A DNA stretch of 64,000 nucleotides, taken from NCBI GenBank assembly GCA_041743105.1, contig JBGTNI010000072.1, forward strand, positions 1 to 64,000, in the 5' to 3' direction. Below are positions 1 through 9,853 of this stretch, in pieces. The position numbers were made by a program, and so were the translations under genes. Position 1 is the stretch's first letter, and every line of letters begins with the position of its first letter. The notes beneath the pieces were generated by a model. The model saw only the letters and a list, made by a program, of their open reading frames with translations, was not told the origin of the DNA and did no database searches. Origin of the DNA: QHCE01 sp041743105 (GTDB lineage: Bacteria > Actinomycetota > Actinomycetes > Mycobacteriales > QHCE01).

Positions 1-1856
1 ACGACGCGGCCGGCACGCCCACCAAGGCGGCGGTTGGCTTCGCACGCGGCCAGGGCGTAGCCGCCGACACGCTGATTCGGCTGGGAGCCAACAGCGAACC
101 GGTGTCCAGCAACGATCCGGCAGCCGTGTACATCGGTGCCCACAAGCACATACCGGGCTCCGACGCGCTGACTGTGCTCGCCGACGCGGTCGCCAAAGCC
201 GTCACCGGGCTTCGCGCCGAGAAGAACATGCGCTGGAATGCACCGGGACTGTCCTTTAGCCGACCGATCCGCTGGATAGTCGCGCTGCTGGGCAACGCGG
301 TGGTGCCGTGCAGCGTCTCCAGCCTCACTGTCGGACGCACCACACAACTGCACCGCAATCGGCCAGCTACCGAGCTGGTGGTCCGCAGCGCCGACGGCTA
401 CCTGGAGCTATTAGCCGAGCACGACATCGTCATCGATGCGGCGCAGCGTCGCGAGCAGATCGTTCGCGCGGCCGACAAGCTGGCCGGAAGCGTCGGTGGC
501 AGGGTCGAGACCGACACCGAAGCCGGCCTCATCGATGAGATCACACAGTTGGTCGAGCAGCCATGGGCGCTGTTGGGTTCATTCGAGCGGCGCTACTTGC
601 AGCTGCCCGCCGATGTGCTCACCACCGTGATGCGCAAACACCAGCGTTATCTTCCGGTACGCGGCAGTGACGGTAGGCTGCTGCCGCATTTCGTCGCGGT
701 CGGCAACGGTCGGCACGATGACGACGTGGTGCGGGCCGGCAACGAGGCGGTGCTGCGAGCACGATACGAAGACGCCGCTTTCTTCTGGGAAGCCGACCTT
801 CGGCGGCCACTGAGTGAGATGGCCGACAAGCTCACCCGTCTGACGTTTGCCGAGCACTTGGGTTCGGTAGCCGATCGTGCCGAGCGGATCCGGGTACTGG
901 CGACAGCGCTCGCCGATGTCGCGGGCGATGGGGTGGGCGGCGCAGACGCCGTGACGCTGCGGCGTGCCAGTGAGTTGGCTAAGTTCGATCTGGGCTCACA
1001 GATGGTGGCCGAGCTGTCTAGTCTGGCCGGGATCATGGCCCGCGAATATGCGCTACGCGCCGGGGAAACCATCGAGGTGGCCACCGCGCTGGCCGAGATG
1101 GAGCTACCCCGTTCGGGTGGTGGAAACCTGCCTATCACGGTGCCGGGCGCATTACTGGCGCTGGCAGATCGGCTGGACCTATTGGCGGGCCTGTTCGCGA
1201 TCGGTGCCGCACCCACCGGAAGCTCGGATCCGTTCGGCATGCGCCGCGCGGCATTGGGTGTGGTCAGCATCTTGATCGCCCACCCGGTGCTGCAAGGTAT
1301 CACCGTGAGCACGGGTCTTCGGCTCGCTGCGGCCCGGCAGCCCGTGGCCGTCAGCGGCGCCGCGCTTGCCGAGACGGCCGAGTTCGTGAACCGGCGATTC
1401 AGCCAACAGTTGCTCGACGCCGGGCACGACCACAGCTGTGTCGCGGCGGTAGCGCCACGATCTGACTCCCCCGCCGCCGCGGTGGCGATACTGGAGCAAC
1501 TGATCAAGCACCGCGACTCCGAGGAGTTCGCCGCCGTGGTGGCCACCGCGCAGCGGGTCCGTCGCATTGTTCCCGCCGGCACGCCAGCCGGCTACGAGGT
1601 ACAGATCCTGCGGGAGCCGGCTGAGCTAGCTCTGCACGAGGCGGTGACCAACGCCAGCGCCCAGCTGCGCGGTGCCGCCGGACGCGATCTGGAGACCTTC
1701 ATCGGCGTAGCCGGTACCTTGACGGCTCCGATCGAAACCTTCTTCGCCGACGTACTGGTGATGGCCGAAGATCGCCAACTGCGCGCCGCTCGGATGGGGC
1801 TGCTTGCCACCATCGGCGAACTCGCGGATCGAGTGCTGGATTTCTCTCCACTGTAG
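1..1856 (+). CDS. glyS: Glycine--tRNA ligase beta-type subunit or domain, 3' part
   Basis: The gene is cut by the left window edge. The reading frame is open from base 3, and about 617 residues are visible. The beta subunit or domain of bacterial GlyRS binds tRNA-Gly for charging in the cytoplasm. The upstream frame begins with DAAGTPTKAAVGFARGQGV, a hallmark of the beta N-terminal region (roughly residue 60 onward). It continues with MRWNAPGLSFSRPIRWI, MRKHQRYLP, the ARYEDAAFFWEADL stretch and the SDPFGMRRAALG motif. It ends with the DALR-like tail (PIETFFADVLVMAEDRQLRA). Whether it is a free beta chain or the C-terminal half of an alpha-beta fusion cannot be seen. Many actinobacteria use the unrelated single-chain alpha2 GlyRS instead, which makes this form notable. 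A lipoprotein gene follows after 36 bases. Confidence 0.93.
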   Translation, partial: DAAGTPTKAAVGFARGQGVAADTLIRLGANSEPVSSNDPAAVYIGAHKHIPGSDALTVLADAVAKAVTGLRAEKNMRWNAPGLSFSRPIRWIVALLGNAVVPCSVSSLTVGRTTQLHRNRPATELVVRSADGYLELLAEHDIVIDAAQRREQIVRAADKLAGSVGGRVETDTEAGLIDEITQLVEQPWALLGSFERRYLQLPADVLTTVMRKHQRYLPVRGSDGRLLPHFVAVGNGRHDDDVVRAGNEAVLRARYEDAAFFWEADLRRPLSEMADKLTRLTFAEHLGSVADRAERIRVLATALADVAGDGVGGADAVTLRRASELAKFDLGSQMVAELSSLAGIMAREYALRAGETIEVATALAEMELPRSGGGNLPITVPGALLALADRLDLLAGLFAIGAAPTGSSDPFGMRRAALGVVSILIAHPVLQGITVSTGLRLAAARQPVAVSGAALAETAEFVNRRFSQQLLDAGHDHSCVAAVAPRSDSPAAAVAILEQLIKHRDSEEFAAVVATAQRVRRIVPAGTPAGYEVQILREPAELALHEAVTNASAQLRGAAGRDLETFIGVAGTLTAPIETFFADVLVMAEDRQLRAARMGLLATIGELADRVLDFSPL

Positions 1857-1892
1857 AAGGTATCGGTAGCAGCAGAAGGGTACAGATGTCAG

Positions 1893-3017
1893 ATGATCGG
1901 CTCGCGGCGTGTCTCCTTGGGCTCTATCAGCTGTTTGGGCGTCGTGGTGGCGTTTGCGATGCTGTTGTCGGCGTGCACTAATGCCGCAGAATCAACGACA
2001 AGCACTACTCTCGTCGACCCATCGGGCCCGGGCTATGGCAAACCTGGCACGCCGATTGGTGGTGAGTTGAAATCTCCAGAGGGAACTCTTATACTCGGAG
2101 TCCCCTTCGAAAATACAGTGCACCTGTTGCCTACTGGTGACCCGTTCGATGTCATGCGGAACCTGGTTGGACAGCTCACGGCTGAGGGCTTCACGACATA
2201 CGCCGACCACTACCGCAGCATGAAATCTGATCTTTCCGATAGCGAATACGCGCTGTGCGTGATCGGCGATTCGACGAAAGCCACTGACCAACCAAACGCC
2301 GCCGTACCACTGAACAGCGCTGAATCTGTGGGAAAAACCGACGGCGGGGCACTGGGATGCTACGTAGAAGGCGTCAAAGCAGTTTACCCAAACAGCGTCG
2401 AACAACACTCCAGCGGGTCTACTGAATACCGTAACCCGGAGCGAATCGCTATCACGCTGAATATTGGTGAAAGCGGAGGTTTTCCCAACTCATCTATCAG
2501 GGTTTACCACAGTGATCCGGCGAACGGTAATCCAACGAACGAAAGTAGCTACTCATATCGGCCAGAGGAACGAAAGACTTATATTCCCGATACCCCCTCG
2601 CCCATACAGCCACCTCCGCTACGACTGCCGGAAGCAGGTGGACAGTTAGCTCCAAAAAGCCTGATCCCGCTCAGTGTGATCGGCGAAACCTACCGCGTCG
2701 CCGAGCACAGCATGCTCATGGCACCGCCACGGCTACATCCAGGAAATGCCCTAGAAGCAATTTTCCGTGTTGACCAGCCAGATCATGTCGAGCAGGTCTT
2801 TAACGCCTACATCCGTCAGATCAAAAGCCAAGTCCACGACTTAACAGAAGACGATATAAAAATCACCCGTGAAACCGTCGACGGTGTTCAGATCTACCAT
2901 GCGGACCTTAACGAAGGCGCCTCGGCAGGCGACGACGACGGAACCAGCGCTGTCACCGCCAAGGTCGATCCCCGCGTTGGCGCCTTTATATTGTTCGAAC
3001 GGTATCCGCGCGCTTAG
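1893..3017 (+). CDS. Uncharacterised lipoprotein
   Basis: This 374-residue exported protein is not recognised as a family. It has a positively charged start, a hydrophobic core and a lipobox LLSAC with the lipidated Cys at residue 28, so it should be anchored on the outer face of the membrane. A Ser/Thr-rich linker (ESTTSTTL) follows. The mature part has a Pro-rich segment around residues 234-248 (PSPIQPPPLRLP) between two globular halves. An AGAAGGG sequence lies about 15 bases before the ATG. Base composition is visibly less GC-rich than the flanking glyS gene, which hints at acquired DNA. The function is unknown. Confidence 0.75.
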   Translation: MIGSRRVSLGSISCLGVVVAFAMLLSACTNAAESTTSTTLVDPSGPGYGKPGTPIGGELKSPEGTLILGVPFENTVHLLPTGDPFDVMRNLVGQLTAEGFTTYADHYRSMKSDLSDSEYALCVIGDSTKATDQPNAAVPLNSAESVGKTDGGALGCYVEGVKAVYPNSVEQHSSGSTEYRNPERIAITLNIGESGGFPNSSIRVYHSDPANGNPTNESSYSYRPEERKTYIPDTPSPIQPPPLRLPEAGGQLAPKSLIPLSVIGETYRVAEHSMLMAPPRLHPGNALEAIFRVDQPDHVEQVFNAYIRQIKSQVHDLTEDDIKITRETVDGVQIYHADLNEGASAGDDDGTSAVTAKVDPRVGAFILFERYPRA

Positions 3018-3098
3018 AAAGCTCGCTCAGTTCTACAGGGCTCACAGCTGGTGGCCGAACCATAGAGTGTTGAGCCCGCGATCGGGAGGCCCGCAACG

Positions 3099-3698
3099 AT
3101 GGAGGTATCCGACAGCTGGGGCCCAGTGGCTTCGGCCGTATGGCGGCGCGTGGATGTGCCCGACGGCCTGGGTTACGGCTGCGCTCGCGGCACGGCGAGC
3201 GGATTCCGCTTAGAAGCCACCGAGGTGGTCCACGACGACACGACGGCCTACTCTGTCGCGTTCACGGTGGAGACCGACAAAACGTGGGCGACGACAGCTG
3301 CGCACGCGACGGTGATCGGCCCAACGATGCGCAGCGAACTCACACTGCTGCGCTCCGCCGAGGGGCGGTGGCACCGCGATGGTCATGAACTCACCGAGCT
3401 GGAAGGCTGCGTCGACGTCGACATCGCGGCTACATCGCTGACCAACACCCTCGCCATTAACCGGCTCGGCTTAGCTATCGGGCGGTCGGCCGAACTGCAA
3501 GTCGCATGGGTTGACGTGCCGTCGCTTGAGTTCACACTCTCCCGGCAGCGCTACGAACGCCTTGCGCCGCAGGGCGATTACGAAAGGTACGTCTACTCAG
3601 ACGACACGTATGGGCCGTACATGCTCACGGTAGATCGCAATGGACTGGTCGCCGACTACGAGGCCTTCTCGCAGCGTGTGTGGTACTCGGATTCATAG
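3099..3698 (+). CDS. Putative glycolipid-binding domain protein
   Basis: This 199-residue protein matches the Glycolipid_bind (DUF1089) family as I know it. It shows the ELEGCVDVDIAATSLTNTLAINRL core around residues 107-130, the VDVPSLEF and QRYERL stretch, and the C-terminal pattern LTVDRNGLVADYEAFSQR. Members have a beta-barrel-like fold, and a role in binding lipids or glycolipids has been suggested but is not well proven. There is no signal peptide, so it is cytoplasmic. GGGAGG lies 9 bases before the ATG. It does not overlap its neighbours and is probably a single transcription unit. Confidence 0.8.
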   Translation: MEVSDSWGPVASAVWRRVDVPDGLGYGCARGTASGFRLEATEVVHDDTTAYSVAFTVETDKTWATTAAHATVIGPTMRSELTLLRSAEGRWHRDGHELTELEGCVDVDIAATSLTNTLAINRLGLAIGRSAELQVAWVDVPSLEFTLSRQRYERLAPQGDYERYVYSDDTYGPYMLTVDRNGLVADYEAFSQRVWYSDS

Positions 3699-3779
3699 CC
3701 GCGCGCATGGGTGTTGCGGTCAGGTGTAATAGACGTGGGCACGATATTCAACGCGGGTGGTCAGGATGCTGCGCGTAGA

Positions 3780-4037
3780 TTAACGCCTGAATTGGCGTGA
3801 GTTACGAAAAGGTTTAGTTGCCTTAGCCGCCGCAACTAGGGTGATACCCACACGGGCGACCTGCCCCAAACCACCCTCATCCCGCTGGCGATATGCGGCT
3901 CGCCCAGCAAAAAAGGCCGCGGCGCCCCACATCGCATGCTTCAAGCCGGCGTCCTGCACGCCAGCTCGCGCTCCGCTTTGCACCCTGGCTGAAAACCGGC
4001 TGAGCCGGTCGCGACCACCCTGAAATCGTGCTCTCAT
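3780..4037 (-). CDS. Small basic hypothetical protein
   Basis: This is an 85-residue reading frame whose ATG (4035-4037) overlaps the TGA of the tiny upstream frame as ATGA, an arrangement typical of translational coupling. It is rich in Arg and Ala, with a hydrophobic central segment (WGAAAFFAGRAAY) flanked by basic stretches. That suggests an amphipathic or membrane-associated peptide. A longer version starting at GTG 4133 exists but sits too close to the AGGAG site. No family is recognised. It could still be non-coding. Confidence 0.4.
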   Translation of the reverse strand: MRARFQGGRDRLSRFSARVQSGARAGVQDAGLKHAMWGAAAFFAGRAAYRQRDEGGLGQVARVGITLVAAAKATKPFRNSRQFRR

Positions 4038-4126
4038 GCCACTGCCGCCTTGGCTAGAACAGCTAAGCCAGCCTGCATCGACGAGCGAGCAATCGACTTC
4101 CAGGGCGAGATTTGAGATTGGGGCAC
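4034..4126 (-). CDS. Tiny 30-residue leader or coupled peptide
   Basis: A GTG at 4126-4124 is preceded by AGGAG at good spacing and opens a 30-residue frame beginning MPQSQISPWKSIARS. It forms an amphipathic helix-like peptide with an Ala-rich end, and its TGA overlaps the ATG of the next frame. The ribosome binding site and the ATGA overlap are what support it. It could be a true small protein or a leader controlling translation of the 85-residue frame. Confidence 0.4.
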   Translation of the reverse strand: MPQSQISPWKSIARSSMQAGLAVLAKAAVA

Positions 4127-4206
4127 TGCTCACTCCTGTGGAAAGTCATACTGTATGCCCCTAATGTAGCAGTCACGACGCGTCGATCGGCCAGATCGAC
4201 CGCCGC

Positions 4207-4236
4207 GCTGTATACCGTGGGAACGGTATACAGCGG
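4207..4236. promoter_or_regulatory. Perfect 13-bp inverted repeat (operator or terminator)
   Basis: The arms CGCTGTATACCGT and ACGGTATACAGCG are perfect complements around a 4-base spacer (GGGA). The repeat lies just past the stop of the exporter gene (ends 4243) and about 80 bases before the small minus-strand genes. There is no T-run, so it may be a stem-only actinobacterial terminator, or an operator for the small genes. The TATAC core in each arm is more typical of a repressor site. Confidence 0.6.
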
Positions 4237-4242
4237 GGGCTT

Positions 4243-5763
4243 CTATCCCACCTTGGAGTAGGCGGGTTCAGGTTCCGTCGCAGGTTTGGACTCGGCGTCG
4301 AGTTTTGTATCGGCTTTGCGTTCGGGCAGCAATACCGTGAGGGCAACGACGATAGCGGCGATGGCGAACCCGGCTCCGATCCAGAACGCCAGGTGGTAAC
4401 CGCTGGTCAACGCCGACGCGACGGACCGTCCGCCTGCGATCAGCTCATTGGTTCGTGAAGCCGACAAGGTCGCGAGCACGGCTAGGCCTAGCGCTGCGCC
4501 GACCTGCGCGGTGGTGTTAATCAGGCCCGACGCCAACCCAGCGTCGCTTTGGGTGGCACCTGACATCGCCAGCGTCATTAGCGCCGGGAAACAGAGGCCG
4601 GCGCCGACGCCGAGCAGGATCATCACCGGCAGCACGTGAGTCAGGTAATCGCCATCGACTGGCGCCCGCGTGAACAGGACGAGCGCCACCGCGATCAATC
4701 CGAGGCCGGGCAGCAGTGTGACCCTCGCACCGAAGCGCGTGATCAGCTGTTCGGAGTACCGGATCGACAACAGCCCCATCGCAAGCGTGGTGGGCAGGAA
4801 TGCCAACCCGATCTCCAGGGCATCGTAGCCGAGCACCCGCTGTAGGTAGAGAGAGCCGAGGAAGAACATCGCGAACATCCCCGAGACCATCAGCGCCATC
4901 ACTACATTGGCTCCCGTGACGTAACGCGACCGGAAGATCCGTAGTGGTATCAGCGGGCTTGCCGCTGTAGCCTCGCGAGCGAGGAAAGCGGCAAGCAGCG
5001 TGAGCGAGAGAACGCCCAGTCCTAGCGTGCGGCCGGCGGTCCAGCCGTAGCGCGCGGCAGGCTCAACGATTGTGTAGACGAGCAGCATCAGGGCGCTGGT
5101 GATCAAGATGGCACCCGGAATGTCCGACCCCTTATCGATTCCGATGCCTCTATCGCTGTCGAGCAAACGGACGGAGAACATCGCCGTCGCGATGCCGATC
5201 GGCAGGTTGATGAAAAAGATCCAGTGGTAGTTGAGCGTTTGGGTCAGGATCCCACCGGCCAGCAATCCCACCGACCCACCGGCGGAGGCGACGAAGGCGT
5301 AAACCCCGATCGCCTTCGCCAGCTCCCGTGGCTCGGGGAACATGGTGACGATCATGCCCAGGATCACCGCTGAGGTCATGGCGCCGCCGACGCCCTGGAG
5401 GAAGCGAGCCCCGACAAGCAGCCACTGGCTCTGCGCCAGCCCGCACAGCAGCGAAGCCACCGTGAACACTCCCAGACCAGCCAGGAAGATGTTCCTGCGC
5501 CCGATCAGGTCGCCAAGTCGTCCGGCGAGCAGCAGCAAACCGCCGAAAGCGATCAAGTAGGCGTTGACCACCCATGCGAGGCTCGACGTCGAGAAGCCGA
5601 GATCATCCTGGATAGACGGGAGCGCCACGTTCACCACGGTAACGTCGAGAACGATCATCAGCATCCCTACGCACAACACGTAGAGCGCGATCCAGCGGGA
5701 GCGGTCAGTGTGCTGAGCGGTCGCCTGCGGGTGCTGCCTGGTCGATCCGACAGTCTCGGCCAT
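4243..5763 (-). CDS. MFS drug:H+ antiporter, DHA2 (EmrB/QacA) family
   Basis: This is a 506-residue inner-membrane exporter of the 14-TM type that expels drugs or other hydrophobic compounds using the proton gradient. It shows MIVLDVTVVNVALPSI in TM1 (antiporter motif D1), the loop motif GRLGDLIGRR (motif A) and FLQGVGGAMTSAVILG (motif B/C region). The ATG at 5763 is chosen because AGGAGA lies 8-9 bases before it. A GTG 30 codons upstream (5853) would give an odd hydrophilic extension without a Shine-Dalgarno site. The substrate cannot be told. No regulator gene is adjacent. Confidence 0.88.
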   Translation of the reverse strand: MAETVGSTRQHPQATAQHTDRSRWIALYVLCVGMLMIVLDVTVVNVALPSIQDDLGFSTSSLAWVVNAYLIAFGGLLLLAGRLGDLIGRRNIFLAGLGVFTVASLLCGLAQSQWLLVGARFLQGVGGAMTSAVILGMIVTMFPEPRELAKAIGVYAFVASAGGSVGLLAGGILTQTLNYHWIFFINLPIGIATAMFSVRLLDSDRGIGIDKGSDIPGAILITSALMLLVYTIVEPAARYGWTAGRTLGLGVLSLTLLAAFLAREATAASPLIPLRIFRSRYVTGANVVMALMVSGMFAMFFLGSLYLQRVLGYDALEIGLAFLPTTLAMGLLSIRYSEQLITRFGARVTLLPGLGLIAVALVLFTRAPVDGDYLTHVLPVMILLGVGAGLCFPALMTLAMSGATQSDAGLASGLINTTAQVGAALGLAVLATLSASRTNELIAGGRSVASALTSGYHLAFWIGAGFAIAAIVVALTVLLPERKADTKLDAESKPATEPEPAYSKVG

Positions 5764-5935
5764 CTGGGTAATCTCCTGGGGGTCTGGAAAAGTGGGGTGC
5801 ATATCGCCGCGAAGGGCTAACCACCGAGTGCCGGAACCCACTGTAATGTGCACTCACTCCAGCCGGTACGCCATGGCTGAAAACAGCTCACTACGGTCTG
5901 ACTGATCGAAACTTATTAGGTGCACCAGGCCGAGC

Positions 5936-8248
5936 TCACCAACCCAGGCGCTGGTCCAGCGGTAGGCCACTCTCGTTTACCGAAATGTCTAGGTCGTCGG
6001 GCCAGGCGCTGTGTTTGCGCAGTACCACGTCTTCCAAGAAGTCGGGGTCGACCTCGCCGTTGCACAATACTCGAACGGTCGCATGGTCGACGGAACAGGC
6101 CAAAACGTCAGCGGTCGGAAAGGGTTTGGCAGCTGAATGGGGCTGCAATAAAATGTCGATCTTCCGCGCCGTAAGTGGACATCCCCACCGACGATCGCGA
6201 CAGCCTGATTACTGCTGTTAATTCGTGCAGCGATAGGTCGGTGCGACAGTCGGGCAGCCTGGCCGCCGCTTGCACTCCCCCATCCACGTCAATCGGTTCG
6301 CCATCCGGGGCGATCAACCGACCCCGTTCCTGTGCCTGCTCTCCGATGGAGTCCCGGGTGCTGTCCACGAGTTTCCGCATTGACAGCACCGCCGTGGTAC
6401 GCCGCGCTAGCTCCGCCATGACCTTCTCGTTGGAGAGCCAATCGGGGCCGTCGACATACATCAGGTCCGTATCGCTGGGAAGGCCGTACCGCGCTCGTCG
6501 ATCGCCCCGAGCGCGAAGCGCCACCACGCCCGTCACGCGGAGCACGTCGCGATCACCGCGGTGGACACGGTGGTAAAGCCCGTTCACAACAGCATTTCTG
6601 GTCGCTCTGTTCCACGCCGGCACCGCAAGCACAAGTGGTTTATCCGTACGCGCCGCCACTGCGCTGAGTACCGCGGACCATCTACGAGTTGCTTCGGGAG
6701 CGCTATCGGCGCGAACCGCAACTCCAAACAGAGGTATCGCTTCGGAGGATCCCTGACGGAGGCTCCGCGCATGTCAGTCGAATTCGGCGTCCTGGCCTTC
6801 CAAGGGCAGGACCAGTCCCCACAGACCTTTATCCGCTACTACGGCGAAGTGGGCGTCCTCAGAGCCCGAGTATTCAAGGATCCCTTCGCCACCTGACGCC
6901 CCGGCCGAACGGCTCGTGCTAGTCGAGGGGCTAGCTGACTTGGACCGTGTCCTGCTTAAGGTCAGTGATCCTCCGGACGAGTTGGTAGCTCGCGTATGCA
7001 ACTTTCCTAGGTACAACCCTTGCAGCGAGTTGGAGGCCAGGTGCAGCACGGCAACCCCGGCCGGTGCTTGCCACCCGGCGACACTGACATGCGGTTGCTC
7101 TGAATCACCGCGATAGAAAACCACCGCGTCGCAGCGTTGTCCACGCTCGACAATCTCGCGAAGCCAGTCAGATCCCGAATCGTCGTCAGTCCGATAGCGC
7201 GATAGGTCGACGTCGTCGGGAACAAAAACGGTATGAAACGAATTCGGGCCGTAGAGCGCCACGGCGGTCCCGGCCTGCTCGCAAGCGGCGAGAAACTCGG
7301 CATAATGAACCGGGTCCGCGTCGAGCAGTTTTATCCGACTGACTGCTATCGCGGTTTCGTAGTCTCCCAGACGCCTGAACTCCTGCACCGGAGATTCCTT
7401 ACCTTCCGAGTCGCTCACCACGATGAAGTTCGCCGATCGCTGTGCTTTAGAAACCCACGGATTCCGGCCAGGGTTTTTGGGCAGGTGAGTGACGCGCAGC
7501 CAATCTCCATAGCTCAGTTGGAGACAGTCCAATTCGAGCATGTCATCCACCGCGGTGCCGACACGCGTCTGGGCGCGGACCAGCGGTGGAAAGACCGGAT
7601 CGGCGGCACGATCGGGATATGCCCTACATAGCTCGACAGCGTCGATGGCCGCACGCCGGCGCACCAGCCCGCGACCGCTGCTTCGGGCACCATCGGATGC
7701 TCTGCCCGCAACCTCGCGAGCAGCGCGTCGTTGCTAGCCGGCTCGGCTGATCGCCGGTCGTTCGTGGCGGCCCCCGCCTGGCCGTCTTGATAGGCAGCGC
7801 GCGCCAAGGCTTCCACCTGATCAGGACCGAGTCGATCAGAGCCGACATCACCGCGGGTGGCCCGGGCGGCACAGTGGACGGCGTATGCCTTCCAGTTCAG
7901 CCGGTCGGATGCGACCATCCGATGTGCCGGTATCAGGTCGGATGGCAGTATGTTTCGCTGCGGCGTTTCCTCAATCAACGTCTCAGGATCGACCGGCGCT
8001 GGGAGCGGGTGTGGTTCGACAGGCGAAACTGGCGCTACGGATGTCTGCGTCACCGCAGGCGAGACCGGCGCCTCGGCAGCGTCTGCGGCGGTCTCGTCCG
8101 AAGAAACTTCGCCCGTGGCATCGGGGCCAGTAGACACGACCGGAGACGAGGAGCCACGTTGTCGGCTACGCCTTCTGAAAGCTCTTCCGAGAGTTTCGCG
8201 CGTTAGGCGCAGCAGATAGCTGCTCCGCGACTCTCGGCGGGGCGACAT
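5936..8248 (-). pseudogene. Broken large gene of unknown function (at least two frameshifts and an in-frame stop)
   Basis: Coding-like text runs through four successive pieces. The first (8248 to about 7660) has a basic N-terminus and a long Pro/Ser/Val linker. The frame then shifts by one base near 7660, where AVAGW is followed in the other frame by VRRRAAIDAVELCRAYPD. The second piece runs to a TGA at 6774-6776. The same frame stays open past that stop for over 600 bases, including RADSAPEATRRWSAVLSAVAAR and LPSDTDLMYVDGPDWL. Near 6140 the text moves to another frame that ends at 5936. I do not recognise the family. Separate small genes are possible (a GTG at 6659 could start one), but a decayed single gene fits best. 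Confidence 0.55.
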
Positions 8249-8426
8249 CTAGGAACTCCCTTCAGATAACCGCGATGCTGACCTGGCAGTGCGTAGAGCT
8301 GAGCCTGGTTCACCGCTGGCGACTGCCCGAACCTATCGAGACGGAGCCGCCAGCTGACGCTAATATGCCAGAAATGTCTGTTTGTGTTGTCGACCTTGCC
8401 GCCGGATTAGTGGGCGAGGAGAGCGC

Positions 8427-9725
8427 TCAGTGGTCTTCGTCGCGGACTGGGAGGGATGCTGGCACCGACCAGGCTGCGTGAGTGGCCTGTCTGAGTCGCT
8501 CCTCTTCGTTCTGCTCGATGTGGCTCATTGCCCAGCGCAGCAGTGGTGGTGCCATTAGTGAGGTCGCAATGGCGACGACGATGACGATCGTATATGTCGC
8601 GGTGCTCAGCACGCCGAGTTGAAGCCCCACCATGGCGATGATGACCTCCACCACGCCACGGGCGTTCATTCCGGCACCCAGCGCCAACCCTTCCCAATGG
8701 CTGAGTCGGCTCAGCCGTGCGCCGAGGTAGGCGCCGGCGAATTTGCCTACGATCGCCACCGCCAGAACCACTACGGCGGCGAGAAGCACACGGGGGTCGG
8801 CCAGTGCGGTCAGATCCATGCGCAGCCCCGCGCTGGCCAGGAACAGTGGAACCAGTATAGCTAGCACAAACGTGCGGAGCGGGGCTAATTTCGCCGGGTC
8901 AGCCACCCGAGTCGAACCGATCACCATACCGATCACAAATGCGCCGAAAAACGACTCCATTTTCAACGCGTGGGTCGCCGCCGCGCCCAACAAGACGATG
9001 ATCACTGTCGTCGCGACAGTCGGGCCCGCTTCGGCGCTGCGGTCGGCGATTCGTAGGGCCAAGCGTGTCAGTGGCCGACCGACCACAACAGCGACGACGA
9101 TAAAACCAACAAGAGACAGCACGGATATCGAGACCAAACCCACGCTCACTCCGACCGTGGCCATTCCCGCGACGATGGACAGCAGGAACCAACCCACAAC
9201 GTCGTCCACCGTTCCGGCCGCTAACGTGAGCTGGGCAACGTTCCGGTGCAGCATATTCATATCCGCCAGTGTCTTGGCGATCACTGGGATAGCTGTCACA
9301 CACATGGCGACGCCGAGGAACATAGCGAAGGTTCCACGGTTCGAACCCGCCGGTATCAGCGAGGCAGGCAGCAGGTAACCCGTGGCCACTCCAAGGGCCA
9401 GCGGAACAAGTAGACCGGACAGGCTCACTCGTACCACGGTGGCTCCCCTTCGCCGGACCATTCCCAAGTCCATCTGCGCGCCCGTGATGCCAACCAGCAG
9501 CAGAATCCCGAGCTGGCCAAGCGCATCCATCAGATGAGCCTGCTCGGGATTGGTCGGCAGCAGCCAACCGGCAACGCCCGGGAAGACATGAACGAAGAGT
9601 GAAGGGCCGAGCAACACACCGGTCAGCAGCTCGCCTACGATGGCGGGCATTCCGTAACGCATGGCCAATCGCCCTAAACATAAGGCGACGAGGAGCAGTA
9701 CGGCCACTTGGAGGAGGAAGACCAA
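8427..9725 (-). CDS. Cation:proton antiporter, CPA2 family
   Basis: This integral membrane Na+(K+)/H+ exchanger of about 432 residues has 11-13 hydrophobic segments. It carries the family marks YGMPAIVGELLTGVLLGPSL (TM1-2) and the conserved Asp pair in AGTVDDVVGW, which is thought to bind ions. It probably serves pH or cation homeostasis. A short hydrophilic tail follows the last TM, with no RCK/TrkA domain. The TTG at 9725 has no clear ribosome site. An AGGAGG at about 9778-9783 precedes an open frame beginning with a non-standard ATA (9773), so up to 16 more residues are possible. Confidence 0.88.
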   Translation of the reverse strand: MVFLLQVAVLLLVALCLGRLAMRYGMPAIVGELLTGVLLGPSLFVHVFPGVAGWLLPTNPEQAHLMDALGQLGILLLVGITGAQMDLGMVRRRGATVVRVSLSGLLVPLALGVATGYLLPASLIPAGSNRGTFAMFLGVAMCVTAIPVIAKTLADMNMLHRNVAQLTLAAGTVDDVVGWFLLSIVAGMATVGVSVGLVSISVLSLVGFIVVAVVVGRPLTRLALRIADRSAEAGPTVATTVIIVLLGAAATHALKMESFFGAFVIGMVIGSTRVADPAKLAPLRTFVLAILVPLFLASAGLRMDLTALADPRVLLAAVVVLAVAIVGKFAGAYLGARLSRLSHWEGLALGAGMNARGVVEVIIAMVGLQLGVLSTATYTIVIVVAIATSLMAPPLLRWAMSHIEQNEEERLRQATHAAWSVPASLPVRDEDH

Positions 9726-9853
9726 TAGGTTGTGCGGGGGTAGTAACGGAGCCGATGCAGGAGCCAGGCTTATGGGGGCCTCCTAGATGTTCAGGGCCGC
9801 TTAACCCGTCAGCGCACAGTGTTCCTGTCGGGCGTCGATGATCCCAACAGGAT

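Noticed and set aside
647..1582. 311-residue minus-strand frame opposite glyS
   Set aside because: It is an Ala/Ser/Arg-rich shadow caused by high GC at third codon positions.
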